Source: Pseudalkalibacillus decolorationis
GTDB lineage: Bacteria; Bacillota; Bacilli; Bacillales; Fictibacillaceae
Length of the DNA: 36,025 nucleotides
Direction: 5' to 3'
Assembly: GCF_024609785.1 (NCBI RefSeq)
Contig: NZ_JANHJQ010000040.1
Span: 1 to 36,025 of the forward strand
The stretch's first letter is position 1, and each line of letters begins with the position of its first letter. Positions 34,051 to 36,025 of this stretch are shown here, piece after piece. The notes under the pieces were generated by a model, which saw only the letters and a program-made list of their open reading frames with translations, was not told where the DNA came from and ran no database searches. The position numbers were made by a program, and so were the translations under genes.

Positions 34051-34081
34051 TAGTATGGTTGTATACAAAAACAACTATTCA
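34051..34081 (-). promoter_or_regulatory. Sigma-G type forespore promoter for the sspM-like gene
   Basis: Reading on the minus strand: TGAATA (34081-34076), an 18-base spacer and CATACTA (34057-34051), both equal to the consensus of forespore sigma-G genes. Confidence 0.7.
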
Positions 34082-34163
34082 AACGACATGATGCTGTCGA
34101 AAACAGAAATTGAAAGAGAAAATCCGCTTTCTTTGCCGAACAGATTCTAGTTTTGTCAGGCGT

Positions 34164-34190
34164 GAAGGGTTCGGGAAAAATCCATAGAAT
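34164..34190 (+). promoter_or_regulatory. Possible sigma-H promoter for racA
   Basis: GAAGGGTTC (34164-34172), 11 bases and ATAGAAT (34184-34190). The second box fits the RnnGAAT -10 of sigma-H. racA is a sigma-H gene in B. subtilis. Confidence 0.4.
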
Positions 34191-34224
34191 ACTTCTCATA
34201 ACAATAACTGCGGGAGGTCTTTAT

Positions 34225-34758
34225 ATGGAAAGCTTAATTAAGACGAAAGCAGCTTCAAAAAAGTTAAATGTAAACCCGACAACGATCCAGAGATGGGTCA
34301 AGTATTTTGAGATCCCCTGTCCGAAAAATGATCATGGCCACTATTTATTCCGTGAATCTGATATCGAGCAATTACAATCCATACAGGAACAATTGAATCA
34401 AGGCATGCAAATGAGTGATATCAAACTTCAAAAGCAAGCAAAGAGAGAAGATCATCCAAAGAGAAAATCCGGTTTAAAAGAAATGGATGATCGATTTAAA
34501 CAATTACAATCTGAGTTGGACATTCTCGATCAGAAGGTGTCACAGAAGGCGGATGAGGTACTCAGTTACCAAGTGTTACAGCATCGTAAAGACCTTGATC
34601 AAATGTCAACTCGTTTAACTGACCTTGAAGAAAAAATGATTGTGCTAGAAGAACAATTACTTCTTCAAGTTACCGCAACCAATGAGATAAGAACAGGAAC
34701 GAATCCAGTTGCAACCAAATCAAAGCGTAACTGGCTTGTAAGTCTGTTTTCATTGTAG
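34225..34758 (+). CDS. racA: RacA-like chromosome-anchoring protein (MerR-type HTH plus coiled coil)
   Basis: 177 residues from ATG 34225, behind GCGGGAGGTCTTTAT; the frame is open upstream but without a ribosome-binding site. The N-terminal MerR-like helix-turn-helix (KKLNVNPTTIQRWVKYFEIP at about 12-31, then HGHYLF) is followed by a coiled coil (about 85-150) and a basic C-terminus (SKRNWLVSLFSL). RacA binds the origin region and tethers it to the cell pole through DivIVA in early sporulation. The architecture and length (RacA of B. subtilis is 184 residues) fit; another MerR-coiled-coil protein cannot be excluded. Confidence 0.75.
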   Translation: MESLIKTKAASKKLNVNPTTIQRWVKYFEIPCPKNDHGHYLFRESDIEQLQSIQEQLNQGMQMSDIKLQKQAKREDHPKRKSGLKEMDDRFKQLQSELDILDQKVSQKADEVLSYQVLQHRKDLDQMSTRLTDLEEKMIVLEEQLLLQVTATNEIRTGTNPVATKSKRNWLVSLFSL

Positions 34759-34805
34759 ATTTTGGATACCGCTTTTGTTAGGATAAGAAAAGCGGGGTGA
34801 ACAGG

Positions 34806-35168
34806 ATGAATGGCATGTATAGCCGATTAAAGGAATTAACATCCCAGTTGCGAATGTACAATAAGCAAGCTGAGGAACAATATGAAGAGAGAACAATTTT
34901 CGAGGAATACACAGTCGATTTCTACGGGGAAGTAAAGCCATTTGCAGATAAAGTACAGATGTTGGTCGATGAATGGAAGCCTTTAGCGACCGAATGGGCA
35001 ATGAGAGAGCACCCGAAATATGTTTATCCGATCCAGATTAAAGATACATCTGAGAACTTGACGATTATTGCTGTACAAGCTTTTCAAACCGATACGAAGG
35101 CGAAGCGGTTTTTGGCGATGACAAAATCGATTGAATATATCCTGGAATCCATGGAAAAACAATTGTAA
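34806..35168 (+). CDS. yppE: DUF1798 family protein YppE
   Basis: 120 residues from ATG 34806; GGGGTGA at 34794-34800 is the ribosome-binding site and includes the in-frame GTG 34797. It is a small helical protein. The C-terminal AVQAFQTDTKAKRFLAMTKS followed by IEYILESM fits the YppE family. Function unknown. In B. subtilis it lies two genes after yppC, which is also the arrangement here apart from racA. A terminator follows. Confidence 0.82.
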   Translation: MNGMYSRLKELTSQLRMYNKQAEEQYEERTIFEEYTVDFYGEVKPFADKVQMLVDEWKPLATEWAMREHPKYVYPIQIKDTSENLTIIAVQAFQTDTKAKRFLAMTKSIEYILESMEKQL

Positions 35169-35181
35169 TAGATGAATGATG

Positions 35182-35213
35182 GCTGGTTCCTTAACAGGAT
35201 ATCAGCCTTTTGT
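35182..35213 (+). terminator. Intrinsic terminator of yppE
   Basis: GGCTG with inner TCCT pairs with AGGA and CAGCC, followed by TTTT (35182-35213). Confidence 0.7.
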
Positions 35214-35364
35214 ATTGAGAATTACAAAAGTATTTTTCCGATAAGACTGGGATGTAAATGTACCAAAATTCGGAGTCTATCACATGAAAACAGGATTCAT
35301 ATATACATTTTCAAGTGTTCACGGAATTGTAACGGTCCACACGTCTGTAAAGGTGCTTCAATTT

Positions 35365-35373
35365 TGTTATACT
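35365..35373 (+). promoter_or_regulatory. Extended -10 promoter for the small membrane protein
   Basis: TGtTATACT at 35365-35373, 34 bases before the start codon. The -35 region is poor. Confidence 0.5.
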
Positions 35374-35406
35374 AAGAGAAGTTTAACTTGAAAGGGTGTG
35401 ATACCC

Positions 35407-35607
35407 ATGATGGAATTTCTATATTTTCCTGAGGATAAAGGTGAATACATTCCATCAATAATCATGCTCCTAATCTTCATTACTGGAGCAGTTATTGCTA
35501 CATTCTTTATCCGAAAGCATTCTGAAAAGGAATTATCGAAAATGGAGCAATCAAGCGAAGTTTCCCTTGAAACTCCTAAGGAACCGAAAGAGCCGACTCG
35601 TCGATAG
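35407..35607 (+). CDS. Small single-helix membrane protein, unknown function
   Basis: 66 residues from ATG 35407, behind AAAGGGTGTGATACCC. MMEFLYFPEDKGEYIPS is followed by one membrane helix (about 18-37, IIMLLIFITGAVIATFF) and a charged tail rich in Glu, Lys and Pro (ETPKEPKEPTRR). It has its own promoter and terminator, so it appears to be a real single-gene unit. I recognise no family. Its location after yppE recalls the small ypp genes of B. subtilis, but I cannot match it to one. Confidence 0.7.
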   Translation: MMEFLYFPEDKGEYIPSIIMLLIFITGAVIATFFIRKHSEKELSKMEQSSEVSLETPKEPKEPTRR

Positions 35608-35648
35608 AAGTAAGAAACTGGTCTTAAAAGATATTTAATTAATAGAAG

Positions 35649-35684
35649 CTGATTTTTCTGTACAAACAGGAAAATCAGTTTTTC
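35649..35684 (+). terminator. Intrinsic terminator of the small membrane protein gene
   Basis: CTGATTTT-t-CTGT pairs with ACAG-g-AAAATCAG across ACAA, followed by TTTTT. Confidence 0.9.
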
Positions 35685-35837
35685 TATAGGAATAGTAGTT
35701 AAAAATTTCACGTACCGTACTGATTATTCAAAATTAAAAAATCCAATGCAGTAAATTAAACTGTTGTTTGATAGAAAATGAATTAAAAGGCTTTAACTAA
35801 TAGATCACTGTTTCTTTGGCTTGTTGAACTAACGGAT
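35685..35837. other. AT-rich flank of the second intron, no gene seen
   Basis: I find no supported reading frame, promoter or RNA here. Its last bases (TTGTTGAACTAACGGAT) would be the 5' exon recognised by the intron that starts at 35838. Confidence 0.5.
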
Positions 35838-36025
35838 GTGCGCGACAAGTTCTGCTATAAGTGCTTTGTAGCGTGAAATGCAGGGAATTCGTTTGATAGA
35901 TTCCAACTTTATATCGGAAGGTCGGAATGATGAAACCATGTTTTCTGAAACGACCTCATCAATACTCCTGCGTGCGTCATGAATGACAGTTCATGGGGTT
36001 CGAAGCACAGGTAGAGTCGGCAGAA
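35838..36025 (+). mobile_element. Group II intron, 5' end (start of domain I)
   Basis: GTGCGCGACAAGTT at 35838 has the GTGCG start typical of bacterial group II introns. The following 170 bases are dense in short paired segments, such as GAATTCG..., TCGGAAGGTCGGAAT and CATGAATGACAGTTCATG, and contain no open frame, as expected for domain I. The style fits the introns carrying the maturase type seen at the left end of the window, but only opposite ends are visible, so identity of the two cannot be tested here. The intron continues beyond the window. Confidence 0.72.

Noticed and set aside
33734-34074. Frames of 62 (plus) and 79 (minus) codons around repeat copy 6
   Set aside because: Both cross the repeat and the terminator or the sspM-like gene in the wrong frame. 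The 34-codon frame has the ribosome-binding site and family motif instead.
35172-35375. Frame of 67 codons after yppE
   Set aside because: It begins in the yppE terminator, has no ribosome-binding site and has an irregular composition; treated as non-coding.
1-36025. tRNA or rRNA genes, prophage, restriction or other defence systems
   Set aside because: None could be recognised. Apart from the intron ends and repeats, the window is core chromosome in conserved order.

Overview
This window is chromosomal core sequence of an endospore-forming, low-GC member of the Bacillaceae. I cannot name the genus. The gene content and order follow the Bacillus subtilis ypiA-to-yppE region closely: a menaquinol:cytochrome c reductase (qcrABC), bacillithiol synthesis (bshA, bshB1), a pantothenate operon (panBCD) and several sporulation genes (ypjB, a SleL-like glycosidase, a small acid-soluble spore protein, racA).

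Layout. 1-213 is the 3' end of a group II intron, including the tail of its maturase gene and domains V and VI. 214-974 has no protein gene that I trust; it holds two copies of a dispersed repeat, two terminators and a possible small transcript. 975-6643 carries a degenerate amidohydrolase-like gene, ypiA, a frameshifted ypiB, ypiF and qcrABC. 6923-9244 holds ypjA, ypjB and a zinc metallopeptidase, facing ypjC on the minus strand. 10463-16056 is one long operon: mazG-like, dapB, mgsA, bshB1, bshA, cca, birA, with several ATGA-type overlaps. 16062-16228 looks like an independent short transcript or attenuator, followed by panBCD. 18746-27641 holds dinG with a possible leader peptide, a catalytically dead ComEC-like protein, ypmA (56 codons), tseB (ypmB), aspB, asnS, dnaD and nth. 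Then come a LysM/GH18 spore enzyme, the recU-ponA pair on the minus strand, yppC, a 34-residue SspM-like spore protein on the minus strand, racA, yppE and a one-helix membrane peptide. From 35838 to the end is the 5' end of another group II intron.

Working together: QcrABC feeds electrons from menaquinol to cytochrome c. BshB1 and BshA make bacillithiol. PanBCD makes pantothenate. DapB serves lysine and spore dipicolinate. PonA, RecU and TseB belong to cell-wall growth and chromosome handling. DinG and Nth serve DNA metabolism or repair, and DnaD serves replication initiation.

The most unusual content is a repeat family of 149-206 bp. It has six copies, all on the plus strand. The five copies with an intact 5' end each start within about 15 bases of the T-tract of an intrinsic terminator. 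Copies 1 and 5 show compensatory changes consistent with a folded RNA, three copies carry an extra cassette of about 54 bases, and the group II intron is inserted inside copy 1. Intron ends at both window borders suggest that the window is an assembly contig broken at a multicopy intron.
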